Shown here: positions 44,801 to 52,973 of the stretch, piece after piece | Layout of the letters: the number at the start of each line of letters is the position of its first letter | How positions within the stretch are numbered: the first letter of the stretch is position 1 | Assembly (NCBI GenBank): GCA_018823175.1 | Contig: JAHJIY010000046.1 | Coordinates: forward strand, 27,676-91,675 | DNA: 64,000 nt | Source: Pseudomonadota bacterium | GTDB taxonomy: Bacteria; Desulfobacterota; Desulfobulbia; Desulfobulbales; JAHJIY01 | Direction of reading: 5' to 3' | Position numbers and translations under genes: made by a program | Notes under the pieces: model-generated | What the model was told of the DNA's origin: nothing | Databases searched by the model: none | The model's input: only the letters and a program-made list of their open reading frames with translations

Positions 44801-45538
44801 ATGAAATTTTCAGCCGATCTTTCCGTCTGCCTGCTCCCCACAAACCGGCCGGAAATGATCCACCGCTGCCTTGAGTCAGTTGATGAATTCGCCGGATCGG
44901 TCTCCTGTGAGATAATTTTAGTGGTCAGCAAAAGTGATGACTGGCTGGCAGAAATAACCGCCGGATTTCCGGAAACCATCATTTATGACCATAACGGGCC
45001 GCTTGGTGAGATCGAGGCCCGCAACCACGCGCTGCGACTGGCTGGCGGCCGCTATATTATGCTATGCGACGCCAGGATCGTCTTTCCGCCGCAGGCAATT
45101 ATCAACCTGATTAACTTTATGGACGAAAATCCGGAGATCGGCCTGGTCGGGCCGCAGATCATCAATCAGGCCGGAGAAATCCAGCCATCCAGCGGCGCCT
45201 TCCCCTCCTTTGGCAAACTGATCGCCAGCAGAAGTCTGATGAATGATCGTCGCATTAAACCGGCCCAATCTCTCGCCGCGCAAAAAGTAGATTGGGTCGA
45301 CCTTAGCGCCATGCTGATCCGGCGGGAACTTTTAGCAGAAATCGGCCTGCTTGACGAAAATTATGCCGGGCCGCTCGGCGATCTTGACTACTGCCTGCAA
45401 GCAGACCGGGAAGGATGGCATGTCTGCTCGCTGCCCGGGATATCTTTAACCATTTCCGGCCAGGATAAATACCGGACCAGACAAAAACTACATCTCACTG
45501 ATATTTTTCGTTTTTTTCTTAAAAAATGGTTCAGTTAA
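44801..45538 (+). CDS. Family 2 glycosyltransferase
   Basis: The protein has 245 residues from ATG 44801 (a GTG immediately precedes it). The GT-A landmarks are LSVCLLPTNRPEMIHRCLESV at the start, EARNHALRLAGGRYIMLCDARI (the DxD-like site is DAR) and LLDENYAGPLGDLDYCLQADREGW near the acceptor site. It resembles rhamnosyltransferase-like family 2 enzymes for cell-surface polysaccharide. It starts 7 bases after the corrinoid activator; a metabolic link is not obvious, and it may just share the transcript. Confidence 0.85.
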   Translation: MKFSADLSVCLLPTNRPEMIHRCLESVDEFAGSVSCEIILVVSKSDDWLAEITAGFPETIIYDHNGPLGEIEARNHALRLAGGRYIMLCDARIVFPPQAIINLINFMDENPEIGLVGPQIINQAGEIQPSSGAFPSFGKLIASRSLMNDRRIKPAQSLAAQKVDWVDLSAMLIRRELLAEIGLLDENYAGPLGDLDYCLQADREGWHVCSLPGISLTISGQDKYRTRQKLHLTDIFRFFLKKWFS

Positions 45539-45593
45539 AACCAATCCCGGCAAAACCAATTGCCACCGTTTGCTCTTAAAAAAAGCCTTGCGG

Positions 45594-45622
45594 TTGACAA
45601 TCTGTTTTTTAAACGCTATTTT
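45594..45622 (+). promoter_or_regulatory. Sigma-70-type promoter for the AcsE-like gene
   Basis: TTGACA at 45594-45599 and TATTTT at 45617-45622 are 17 bases apart. The AcsE-like start lies about 100 bases downstream, so the gene can be transcribed separately from the activator. Confidence 0.55.
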
Positions 45623-45725
45623 CAGAGGTTATTTTATATTTTTCAAAATGTAATCGGCCAAATGAGAAAAAATTCCCGCTCACCCCGGGAACATACATAT
45701 TGAATATTAATCAAAGGAGAAAAAG

Positions 45726-46622
45726 ATGGCTAACACCGTAATGGCAATTGCTGAAAGCATAAATATCATGGGCAACCGCAGCGGCGGCGCCATGAAAGAG
45801 AGAAATCCCGGCCCGGTTCAGGAAATGGCCAAAGAAGAGACCGCCGCCGGCGCCTCCTACCTTGATCTTAACATCGGACCAGCTCGGAAAGACGGGACCG
45901 AACTGATGCCATGGGTCGTACAAACCGTGGAAGCGGCCAGCAATTTACCTCTTTGTCTCGACACCACCAATACCGATGCGATGGCCGCCGGTTTCAAGGT
46001 CGTTAAAAACAAACAAGTCGCGATCATGAACTCCATTTCCGCCCAACCGGAAAGGATGGAGAAACTTATCCCGGTTGCGGCCGAAGCCGGTTGTAATGTA
46101 ATAGCCCTGCTCTGGGGACCGGACGGCATGCCCCGGGACTCCAACGAGCGCGCCGCCATGTCAGTTGACCTGATGATGGCCTTAATGGAGGCCGGCATCC
46201 CCAATGAAAAAATGATCTTTGATCCGATTGCCACCCCGATCACCCTGGGCGCTGACCAGATCGCTTCCGGTCTCGAGTTTTTGAGCATGTTGTCTGAAAT
46301 CGCGCCGGGCGCCGGTTCCACCGTTGGTCTGTCCAATGTTTCAAACGGGGTCGCTGATCATCTTCGCAAATATCTGGATCGCACCTACCTGATCATGTTG
46401 ATGAAACATGGTCTGACCACCGCCATCGTCAACTCCTACGATGCTGAATTAATGGCAATCTGTAAAGGTGAGCGGCAGGATCTGGTCGACATGGTCCACG
46501 GCATGATGGACGGCAATGATCCAGATCCTTCCACCCTGCAAGGCACCGCGATCGAGCATTATAAAACCTATAAGGCTCTGTCCGGCCAGTCCGTATTTTC
46601 CGAATCCTGGTTGGAGCTGTAA
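45726..46622 (+). CDS. acsE: 5-methyltetrahydrofolate:corrinoid/iron-sulfur protein methyltransferase (AcsE-like)
   Basis: AcsE moves the methyl group from methyltetrahydrofolate to the corrinoid protein in the Wood-Ljungdahl pathway. The 298-residue protein starts at ATG 45726 after AAAGGAG. Pterin-binding motifs are visible: IAESINIMGNRSGGAM at the start, YLDLNIGPAR, CLDTTNTDAM, MNSISAQPERM, MIFDPIATPI and GLSNVSNG (the catalytic Asn). It is about 30 residues longer than typical AcsE (about 262), mainly at the C-terminus. A generic pterin-dependent methyltransferase of another system is possible, but the RACo-like neighbour argues for a corrinoid protein partner. Confidence 0.85.
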   Translation: MANTVMAIAESINIMGNRSGGAMKERNPGPVQEMAKEETAAGASYLDLNIGPARKDGTELMPWVVQTVEAASNLPLCLDTTNTDAMAAGFKVVKNKQVAIMNSISAQPERMEKLIPVAAEAGCNVIALLWGPDGMPRDSNERAAMSVDLMMALMEAGIPNEKMIFDPIATPITLGADQIASGLEFLSMLSEIAPGAGSTVGLSNVSNGVADHLRKYLDRTYLIMLMKHGLTTAIVNSYDAELMAICKGERQDLVDMVHGMMDGNDPDPSTLQGTAIEHYKTYKALSGQSVFSESWLEL

Positions 46623-46664
46623 AATAAGATCAGTCGCAGTACCAAATAAATAAATTGATCTTCA

Positions 46665-46688
46665 GGGAGGCGAAAGCCTCCCTTTTTT
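46665..46688 (+). terminator. Rho-independent terminator of the AcsE-like gene
   Basis: GGGAGGC (46665-46671) pairs with GCCTCCC (46676-46682) around a GAAA tetraloop, followed by TTTTTT. Confidence 0.93.
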
Positions 46689-46737
46689 ATTTTAAAAAAT
46701 CTTTGTGCCTTGGTCTTTTGGTGATTAGTTTTAACAA

Positions 46738-47316
46738 ATGGCTGATATTCCTTCGCACCATATGATCTACGGCACAATGGCTGACTATCTCACCGGTGAA
46801 CAAATCGTTGATACCGATGATGAGCGCTATCGCCAGAAATTGTCCCGTTTCCTGGTGAAGGAAAAGGGATACGCCAAGACCGACCTTGAAATGAGACTTA
46901 AAATCGAGACCCTGTTTGCCGGAAATTTTGTGGTCTCGAAAATTGATCTGGTCATCAGCCTACACGGCAAACGGGTAATCCTGCTCAGGTACGGGCCCGG
47001 CTCACTGGTAACCAGAGAAAGACCGGCCCTGGCCGCCGCCAGAATATTGGAACCGGATTACCAGATTCCGCTGGTAGTGGTCACTAACGGTGAGGATGCC
47101 GAAATCCTTGATACTTACCGCGGCAAGGAAATCAGCCACGGTCTGGAGAGCATTCCCGGGAAAGAAGAATTACAGCAGATGTTTTCTTCCCTGGCCTTTA
47201 TCCCTCTTGTTGACCAGAATCGGAGAGAGAAGGAAGCAAGGATTTTAAACGCCTTTGATCTGGAAGTATGTTGCGCCGGTAATCCCTGCGCCCTGCCGGA
47301 GGCGCCGGAAGGATAA
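46738..47316 (+). CDS. HSDR_N_2-type restriction-enzyme-like protein, probably catalytically inactive
   Basis: The protein has 192 residues of the type I restriction R-subunit N-terminal-like family (HSDR_N_2), which is widespread as a stand-alone gene in Desulfobacterota. The fold is visible from RYRQKLSRFLVKEKGYAKTDLE through VVSKIDLVISLHGKRVILL. At the place where a nuclease would have E-x-K after the Asp of KIDLVI, this protein has LLRYG, so the catalytic pair is missing. A non-nucleolytic role is likely. It sits between the AcsE terminator and DAHP synthase with its own start at 46738. The 3' end was included in a later duplication (see 51265). Confidence 0.75.
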   Translation: MADIPSHHMIYGTMADYLTGEQIVDTDDERYRQKLSRFLVKEKGYAKTDLEMRLKIETLFAGNFVVSKIDLVISLHGKRVILLRYGPGSLVTRERPALAAARILEPDYQIPLVVVTNGEDAEILDTYRGKEISHGLESIPGKEELQQMFSSLAFIPLVDQNRREKEARILNAFDLEVCCAGNPCALPEAPEG

Positions 47317-47320
47317 TTTC

Positions 47321-47369
47321 AGTGAATAGTGAATAGTGAATAGTGAATAGTGAATAGTGAATAGTGAAA
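47321..47369. repeat. Heptanucleotide tandem repeat, seven units of AGTGAAT
   Basis: Six perfect AGTGAAT units and a final AGTGAAA, 49 bases in all, lie between the HSDR_N_2 gene and the DAHP synthase gene. The end is 59 bases before the DAHP synthase start, so changes in unit number could move promoter elements. Confidence 0.92.
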
Positions 47370-47428
47370 AATTTTATGTGCAGAAACAAAAGAACGCAAA
47401 ATATATTTTATTTAAGGAGTAAAAATTA

Positions 47429-48769
47429 ATGACAACCTGGAGCAAGACAAGCTGGCAGAACTTTACGGCCCTGCAACAACCAAAATGGCCGGACCAGAAA
47501 GAATATGAACAAACCGTGGAAGAGATTTCAAAACTTCCACCCCTGGTCTTTGCCGGTGAGATTCGCGCCTTAAAAAGGCAACTGGCGATGGTCGCCGAAG
47601 GCAAGGCCTTTTTACTGCAGGGCGGCGACTGCGCCGAGGTTTTTAATATGTGTACGGCGCCCGCCATCCGAGAGTTTTTAAAGGTAATCCTACAGATGAC
47701 GGTAATTCTAGGTTATGCCGGCGGCAAACCGGTGGTCAAAGTCGGGCGGATCGCCGGGCAGTACGCCAAACCACGTTCCTCAGATACCGAAATGGTAAAC
47801 GGGGTCGAGTTGTCCAGCTATCGCGGGGACATGGTAAACGGCATCGAACCAACCCCGGAAGCCCGGCGCCCCGACCCCAAGCGGATGCTCAAAGGTTATT
47901 ACCTGGCCTGCTCCACGATGAATATTGTCCGGGCCTTTACCCGGGGCGGTTTCGCGGCGCTGGATCGGGTCCACGCCTGGAACAACGAATTTGTCAAAAA
48001 TTCCCCCCAGGGTCAGTTATATGAAAAACTGGCCCGAAACATCGACAATGCAATCAACTTCATGAAAGTAGTCGGCCTGGATACCGACAATATCCCCCAA
48101 CTGCAGCAGGCCTCCTTTTTCACCTCACACGAAGCCCTGCTTCTGGGTTATGAGCAGGCCCTGACCCGTCAGGATTCAACCACCGGCGGCTGGTACGATT
48201 GCAGCGCTCACATGCTCTGGATCGGCGATCGAACCCGCCAGCTCGATAGCGCCCATCTGGAATTTTTCAGAGGGGTCTTAAATCCGATCGGGATGAAGGT
48301 TGGTCCCAAACACGATATCGAAGAGCTTAAACAAATTATCAATAAACTGAACCCGGACAACGAAGCAGGACGCCTGACCCTAATCACCCGTTTCGGAGCT
48401 GAAAAAATCGGAGACCATCTGCCCAACCTGGCTCGGGAAATGAAAAAGGAAGGGTTTAATCTGGTCTGGAGTTGTGATCCGATGCACGGTAACACCTATA
48501 CGGCGGAAACCGGCTACAAGACTAGAAATTTTGACAACATCCTGCAGGAAATCCGCAGCTTTTTTGAGATTCACTGGGCGGCAGGAACGGTACCCGGCGG
48601 CGTCCATTTCGAGATGACCGGCGAGAATGTCACCGAATGCACCGGCGGCGGCCGGAATATCCTAGATGAACATCTGGTCAAAAATTATCTGACCAACTGT
48701 GACCCCCGGCTCAATGCCGAGCAGAGCCTGGAACTGGCCTTTCAGATTTCGGAAATGATCCGGGGATAA
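47429..48769 (+). CDS. Class II 3-deoxy-7-phosphoheptulonate (DAHP) synthase
   Basis: DAHP synthase joins phosphoenolpyruvate and erythrose 4-phosphate in the first step of aromatic amino-acid synthesis. The 446-residue protein is of the plant-type class II. Motifs: LLQGGDCAEVF (metal Cys), VKVGRIAGQYAKPRSSD, YRGDMVNG, SHEALLLGYEQALTR, WIGDRTRQLD, HFEMTGENVTEC. The start ATG 47429 follows AAGGAG (47414-47419). TauE-type transporter gene follows 14 bases later. Confidence 0.96.
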   Translation: MTTWSKTSWQNFTALQQPKWPDQKEYEQTVEEISKLPPLVFAGEIRALKRQLAMVAEGKAFLLQGGDCAEVFNMCTAPAIREFLKVILQMTVILGYAGGKPVVKVGRIAGQYAKPRSSDTEMVNGVELSSYRGDMVNGIEPTPEARRPDPKRMLKGYYLACSTMNIVRAFTRGGFAALDRVHAWNNEFVKNSPQGQLYEKLARNIDNAINFMKVVGLDTDNIPQLQQASFFTSHEALLLGYEQALTRQDSTTGGWYDCSAHMLWIGDRTRQLDSAHLEFFRGVLNPIGMKVGPKHDIEELKQIINKLNPDNEAGRLTLITRFGAEKIGDHLPNLAREMKKEGFNLVWSCDPMHGNTYTAETGYKTRNFDNILQEIRSFFEIHWAAGTVPGGVHFEMTGENVTECTGGGRNILDEHLVKNYLTNCDPRLNAEQSLELAFQISEMIRG

Positions 48770-48783
48770 CAAAACAATTAATT

Positions 48784-49512
48784 ATGGATCCCCGTCTGGC
48801 CACCGCCTTAATATTATTTCTCGGCAGTTTTATCCAGGGACTAACCGGATTTGGCCAGGCTTTAGTGGCTATCCCGCTACTGGTGATGGTGATCGATATC
48901 CGGGAAGCGGTGCCCCTCTGTATGCTAAACGGCCTGATCATTACCGGCTTCCTTTCCCTGCAACTTAAAGAGCATGTCGATCGCCGGAAAATAACGCCTC
49001 TGTTGATCGGCTGTCTGCCGGGCATTGGCGTCGGTATTTACTTGCTGACCAATATTGATGCAGCCACCTTTAAGTTAAGCATGGGGATCATGCTGATCGC
49101 ATACTCCATGTACAACCTGACCTGCCATCCCCAACCGCGCAAGCTCAGCAATATCTGGGCCTACCTGGCCGGTTTCGGGACCGGCGCCATAAGCGCCGCT
49201 TTCAGTGCCGGCGGCCCGCCGGCCATCATCTATACCACACTCACCGGCTGGTCAAAAGACCAGATGAAGGCCACCCTATCGGTCTTTTTCTTCCTGGGCG
49301 GCATTGCCGCCGCCATGGCCCATCTTTATGCCGGATTGACCACCATCAGTCTGCTCAAGTATTTAATCTGGACCATCCCGGCCGTAATCAGCGGCGTTTT
49401 TTTAGGGTCACGCCTTTACCGCAGATTCAAGACAAGGGAATATATCAAGATCGTGCTTTGCGTGCTGATATTGATGGGAGTGATGATGATCAGATCAGCC
49501 TTTATTGCTTAA
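48784..49512 (+). CDS. Sulfite exporter TauE/SafE family membrane protein
   Basis: The protein has 242 residues and about eight hydrophobic segments. The family duplications are visible: SFIQGLTGFGQALVAIPLLVM near the N-terminus and the second half start GTGAISAAFSAGGPPAIIYTTL. TauE/SafE proteins export sulfite or sulfonates, or move organic acids. The gene follows DAHP synthase in the same direction. A broken copy of its end is at 51350-51589. Confidence 0.85.
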   Translation: MDPRLATALILFLGSFIQGLTGFGQALVAIPLLVMVIDIREAVPLCMLNGLIITGFLSLQLKEHVDRRKITPLLIGCLPGIGVGIYLLTNIDAATFKLSMGIMLIAYSMYNLTCHPQPRKLSNIWAYLAGFGTGAISAAFSAGGPPAIIYTTLTGWSKDQMKATLSVFFFLGGIAAAMAHLYAGLTTISLLKYLIWTIPAVISGVFLGSRLYRRFKTREYIKIVLCVLILMGVMMIRSAFIA

Positions 49513-49679
49513 ACAATTTATGCAATGAGCCATTGAAATTGAAGAGTTATATCGACTACGGAATTTCATAATATCGATATTCATCTTGATAACGGCACCC
49601 CTCTTACATAAAAAGGGGCGCCACACCATATCTTGAACAAATCCCGTTACTTATCGAACACCAGTTAAACTTCCACCCC

Positions 49680-51170
49680 TTATGGTACGCCTACAATAAT
49701 CACTGTATCGGGCGCACTATCGAGCGTTCCATCATTTACAATGAGTTCGATTGTATAATCTCCTTCACCATCAGGGACAAATGATGGGGTAGCGGTAGTT
49801 TCATTAATCAAAAATGCGGTACTGCCGGCTGGCAGGCTCATAGTCCAGCTAAAAGTCAAGGTATCGCCATTGGCATCCGAACTTGCTGTACCGTCAAGAA
49901 CAACCGATAAACCTAGGCCAACTATCTGATCATCACCGGCATTGGCCACCGGCGCTACATTAACGCCGGTTACGGTTACAATCATTGTATCGGGCGCACT
50001 ATCAACAGTGCCGTCATTGACCATAAGCTCAACGGTGTAAGTACCTTCCAGATCCGGAACAAAAGAAGGAGTTACTGTTGTTTCGTTAGATAATACTGAA
50101 TTACTGCCGGTGGGGGGGATTAAGGTCCAGCTATAGGTCAAGTCATCGCCATCGGGATCAGAACTGCCGCTGCCATCGAGCTCAACCGTTGAATCAGTTG
50201 TGGCGTTCTGGTCATCACCGGCATCGGCGACCGGTGCAATATTATCTAATGTTACGGTCACCACCATTATATCGGGCGCACTATCAACCGTGCCGTCATT
50301 GACAATAAGTTCAACGGTGTAGGTTCCCTCAAGATCAGGGATAAAGGACGAGGTTATGGTGGTCGCACCATTCAGAACAGTAGTGCTGGCAACAGGAGGG
50401 ATTAAGACCCAGCTATAGGTCAAATCATCACCATCGGGATCGGAACTGCCGCTGCCATCGAGATCAACTGTTGAATAAGTTGTGGCATTCTGGTCATCAC
50501 CAGCATCTGCTACCGGTGCAATATTATCTAATGTTGCGGTCACCACCATGATATCGGGTGCACTGTCAACCGTCCCATCGTTGACAATAAGTTCTACCAA
50601 ATAACTCCCCACAAGATCTGGGATAAATGATGGGGTATCCGTTGTTTCGTTGGATAATACGGAACTACTTCCTTCGGGAGTTGTTAAAGACCATGTATAG
50701 GTCAAGTCATCGTCATCAGCATCGGAACTTCTGCTGCCATCGAGATTGACGATTGAACCGACAAGGGCCGCCTGGTCATCACCGGCATCGGCTATCGGTG
50801 GGAAATTGCCTGTTGTTGCTAAGACAGTTACAGAGGAGTCAATCTTAATGGGATTATTATATAAATCGGTGCCGACAGTGATTCTAATCTCTAAATAATA
50901 ATACCCATCAACATCAGCAATAAAATATGGATTCAGTGTATTAGCATCATATAAAACAGCACTGCTTCCCATTGGAGGAATAAAAATCCAGGAAATTGGA
51001 TCATTCGGATCGACGTCAGAACCGACAGTGGCATGCAGGTAGACCATAGAACCTGTTTCAACTTGCTGGTCTCGGCCGGCATTTACGGTTTCATCATCAG
51101 TGGTAAAACAACCGGAAAACAACAGAGATGTGATTAATCCCAAAATAAAAATACTTAGCCATTTTTTCAT
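49680..51170 (-). CDS. Repeat lipoprotein with five PKD/REJ-like Ig modules
   Basis: The start is set at ATG 51170; the ATG two codons upstream (51176) lies too close to AAGGAGG, whereas this one has the ideal spacing. Residues 1-21 are a lipoprotein signal (LLFSGC). The rest is five Ig-like modules of about 95 residues, four of them very similar, each with VADAGDDQNATTxSTVxLDGSGSSDPDGDDLTYSW and a strand such as GTYTVELxVNDGTVDSAPD. This fold is common on cell surfaces for adhesion or sugar binding. The DNA repeats are so alike that unequal crossing-over could change module number. It stands between the DAHP-TauE block and its broken copy. Confidence 0.88.
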   Translation of the reverse strand: MKKWLSIFILGLITSLLFSGCFTTDDETVNAGRDQQVETGSMVYLHATVGSDVDPNDPISWIFIPPMGSSAVLYDANTLNPYFIADVDGYYYLEIRITVGTDLYNNPIKIDSSVTVLATTGNFPPIADAGDDQAALVGSIVNLDGSRSSDADDDDLTYTWSLTTPEGSSSVLSNETTDTPSFIPDLVGSYLVELIVNDGTVDSAPDIMVVTATLDNIAPVADAGDDQNATTYSTVDLDGSGSSDPDGDDLTYSWVLIPPVASTTVLNGATTITSSFIPDLEGTYTVELIVNDGTVDSAPDIMVVTVTLDNIAPVADAGDDQNATTDSTVELDGSGSSDPDGDDLTYSWTLIPPTGSNSVLSNETTVTPSFVPDLEGTYTVELMVNDGTVDSAPDTMIVTVTGVNVAPVANAGDDQIVGLGLSVVLDGTASSDANGDTLTFSWTMSLPAGSTAFLINETTATPSFVPDGEGDYTIELIVNDGTLDSAPDTVIIVGVP

Positions 51171-51264
51171 ATTCATATCCTCCTTTCTCTATAAACTGGT
51201 TGGATCAACTATCCAGTTATATGAATAATTAGCATAATCCTGATGACTTGTCTCACTAATTGAA

Positions 51265-51349
51265 GCTGCCGGAGGCGCCGAATGGATAATGCCATCGAAA
51301 AAACCACAATATACTACATTGTGGTATATTATTTAAGGAATAGATCGTA
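51265..51349 (+). other. Duplicated leader of the DAHP synthase block
   Basis: CTGCCGGAGGCGCCG at 51267-51281 matches the end of the HSDR_N_2 gene near 47293-47307, and TATTTAAGGAATAG near 51330 matches the DAHP synthase ribosome-site region near 47408. The AGTGAAT array is absent in this copy. A CCACAAT/ATTGTGG inverted repeat lies at 51304-51324. Confidence 0.65.
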
Positions 51350-51589
51350 TTGACAACCTGGAGCAAAACAAGCGGGCAGAACTTTACGCCCTTTGCGCAC
51401 ATTTATGCCGGGTTGACCACCATCCGTCTGCTCAAGTATTTAAGCTGGACCATCCCGGCGGTCATCAGCGGTGTTTTTTCAGGATCACTGATCTACCGCA
51501 GATTCAAGACACGAGAATACATCAGGATCTTCCTGGTCGTGCTGATATTGATGGGAGTGATGATGATCAGATCGGCCCTTGCTGTCTAA
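51350..51589 (+). pseudogene. Chimeric relic: start of DAHP synthase joined to end of TauE-type transporter
   Basis: The 79 codons begin TTWSKTSGQNFTP-like (TTG start), closely matching residues 1-14 of the DAHP synthase at 47429 (MTTWSKTSWQNFTA). They then switch to HIYAGLTTIRLLKYLSWTIP and continue to the C-terminus MGVMMIRSALAV, which matches the end of the TauE-type protein (49320-49512). About 1.85 kb in between has been removed. The product would be a short membrane peptide with no known function. The ATG of DAHP synthase is changed to TTG here. Confidence 0.85.
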
Positions 51590-51673
51590 GATTTCGATTA
51601 TCTTAATTTTTTTGACAAATTCCTCGGATAAATGTAATCGTCTTTTATGGGTTTTCTTGAAACTGGAGCGGCT

Positions 51674-51925
51674 ATGAAAAAAATCATCATTCTTTTTTTA
51701 CTGATTATTATCGGTCAATTCGCTGCCACCACTAAGGCTGATGAATGCCTGGATGGCGACTGTGATAACGGGATCGGCACCGGTTTTACCGAAGAAGGAA
51801 AAATTTACAATGGTCAATGGCAGGACGGTCTGCCCCATGGCTTCGGCAAACTCACCATTTCCAAGGATAAATATATCGAAGGGCGTTGGGAAAAAGGAAT
51901 ATTGATCGAAGAAAAGAAGAAATAA
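51674..51925 (+). CDS. Secreted MORN-repeat protein
   Basis: The protein has 83 residues from ATG 51674, with GGAG (51664-51667) six bases upstream; an earlier in-frame ATG at 51647 has no such signal. Residues 1-22 are a signal peptide. The mature part has two MORN-type units: GKIYNGQWQDGLPHGFGKLT and DKYIEGRWEKG. MORN units often bind lipids or act as spacers. A complete MORN protein usually has more units, so this is a minimal version. Function unknown. Confidence 0.75.
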   Translation: MKKIIILFLLIIIGQFAATTKADECLDGDCDNGIGTGFTEEGKIYNGQWQDGLPHGFGKLTISKDKYIEGRWEKGILIEEKKK

Positions 51926-51968
51926 AAAATCCAGGTTTTTTATTGCGGATGAAAGCGGGAAATCATGT

Positions 51969-52562
51969 TTACCCTGGCGGGCCCAAAACGATCATCCCGG
52001 CGATGGTCATTTTGACCTTAGGCATAACCGCTCTTTTAGCGCCCAGAAATTCCGTTTCCAGAGCAACCAGTTCTTTATAAAGCCCGGTCCGATCAACCAC
52101 CCAGCAATCAGCCTGCTCACCGACCAGTTCCTGGCAACGGAAACAACCCGGGAAATGCATCTTACGGCCATTGGGCATGGTAATTTCAGACGGGACGCCG
52201 TGCATCCGACAGATCATCAACCGATGAAGGTAAAGGGAACAACGGCCACTCTCATTTAGTGGGCACATAATCACCGGCCTTGCACCCTGACTAAGTATTT
52301 TTTCGCTCCCCGCGACATATTCTCCCGCCCGAAGCCTGATCTCATCAAGACGTGCTTTATCTAAAAGATGCAACCCTTCCCAGAGATAAGCCCATTCCAC
52401 ATAGGTATGATGCAGGAAAAAACTATCGCAACAGTTATCAGGACACCCGGCACAGGAAAAGTCTATCTTCCGGGCTACATCATCGTAGACCTTTTCCATC
52501 CGATTATACAGATCAGCCATTTTGGCGGAAAGCTCATAGCTTAAAAGAGTATCACTGGTCAT
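51969..52562 (-). CDS. YkgJ-like cysteine-rich zinc/iron-binding protein
   Basis: The protein has 197 residues. A cysteine cluster CAGCPDNCC lies near residues 37-45, and further cysteines are in MCPLNESGRCSLY, MICRMHGVP and GCFRCQ, an arrangement typical of the YkgJ (CxxCxxCC) family, which binds a metal or iron-sulfur cluster. The biochemical role of the family is not established. The gene is convergent with the MORN gene, its 3' end 43 bases from it. Confidence 0.75.
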   Translation of the reverse strand: MTSDTLLSYELSAKMADLYNRMEKVYDDVARKIDFSCAGCPDNCCDSFFLHHTYVEWAYLWEGLHLLDKARLDEIRLRAGEYVAGSEKILSQGARPVIMCPLNESGRCSLYLHRLMICRMHGVPSEITMPNGRKMHFPGCFRCQELVGEQADCWVVDRTGLYKELVALETEFLGAKRAVMPKVKMTIAGMIVLGPPG

Positions 52563-52973
52563 AAATATGATCCGATTAAATATTAAGACAAATTCAATGA
52601 AAATAAATTCTGATTACCACTAAGTTTCAGCTACTTTCAGGCGAAGCCTTGTTAGTCATTGCGAGGAGCGAAGCAACGTGGCAATCTCAAATTGATCATG
52701 CCGGGATCAATCCGATGCTAACTTGTTGAGATTGCTTCACTTTGTTCGCAATGACACCTTTCCGGCTGAAAGTCGATGGTAATCAGAAAATAAATTAACT
52801 GCAAAGAAGACATTTAGGGCAAAAAACCGCCTTTACCGCTTGCACTTTTCATCTAGAAATGTGAAAAATAACGGGCTTTCCAGATACCTCTACTTACCAA
52901 ATAAAGACCGACCACAAGCGAAAGCTAACAAATATACCCGATCCCCTTTTTTTTGCAAAAAATTAGAAACATT
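52563..52973. other. Intergenic region with a long palindromic repeat
   Basis: No gene is seen in 411 bases. It contains the 101-base palindromic repeat at 52655-52755 and otherwise AT-rich sequence leading to the phosphomannomutase start. Confidence 0.6.
52655..52755. repeat. Imperfect palindromic intergenic repeat (REP/MITE-like)
   Basis: GTCATTGCGAGGAGCGAAGC at the left end is mirrored as TTCACTTTGTTCGCAATGAC at the right end, with GGCAATCTCA and TGAGATTGC also in inverted positions. The GTCATTGCGAGGAGCGAAGC type of palindrome is a frequent dispersed intergenic repeat in many bacteria. It may be mobilised by REP-associated transposases; a remnant of one is at 38094. Confidence 0.8.

Noticed and set aside
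47321..47369. CRISPR array
   Set aside because: Seven-base units without spacers are a simple tandem repeat, and no cas genes are present.
49590..49630. Terminator between the TauE-type gene and the repeat lipoprotein gene
   Set aside because: A GGCACCCC/GGGGCGCC hairpin is visible at about 49595-49623 but no T-run follows on either strand, and one pair is mismatched.
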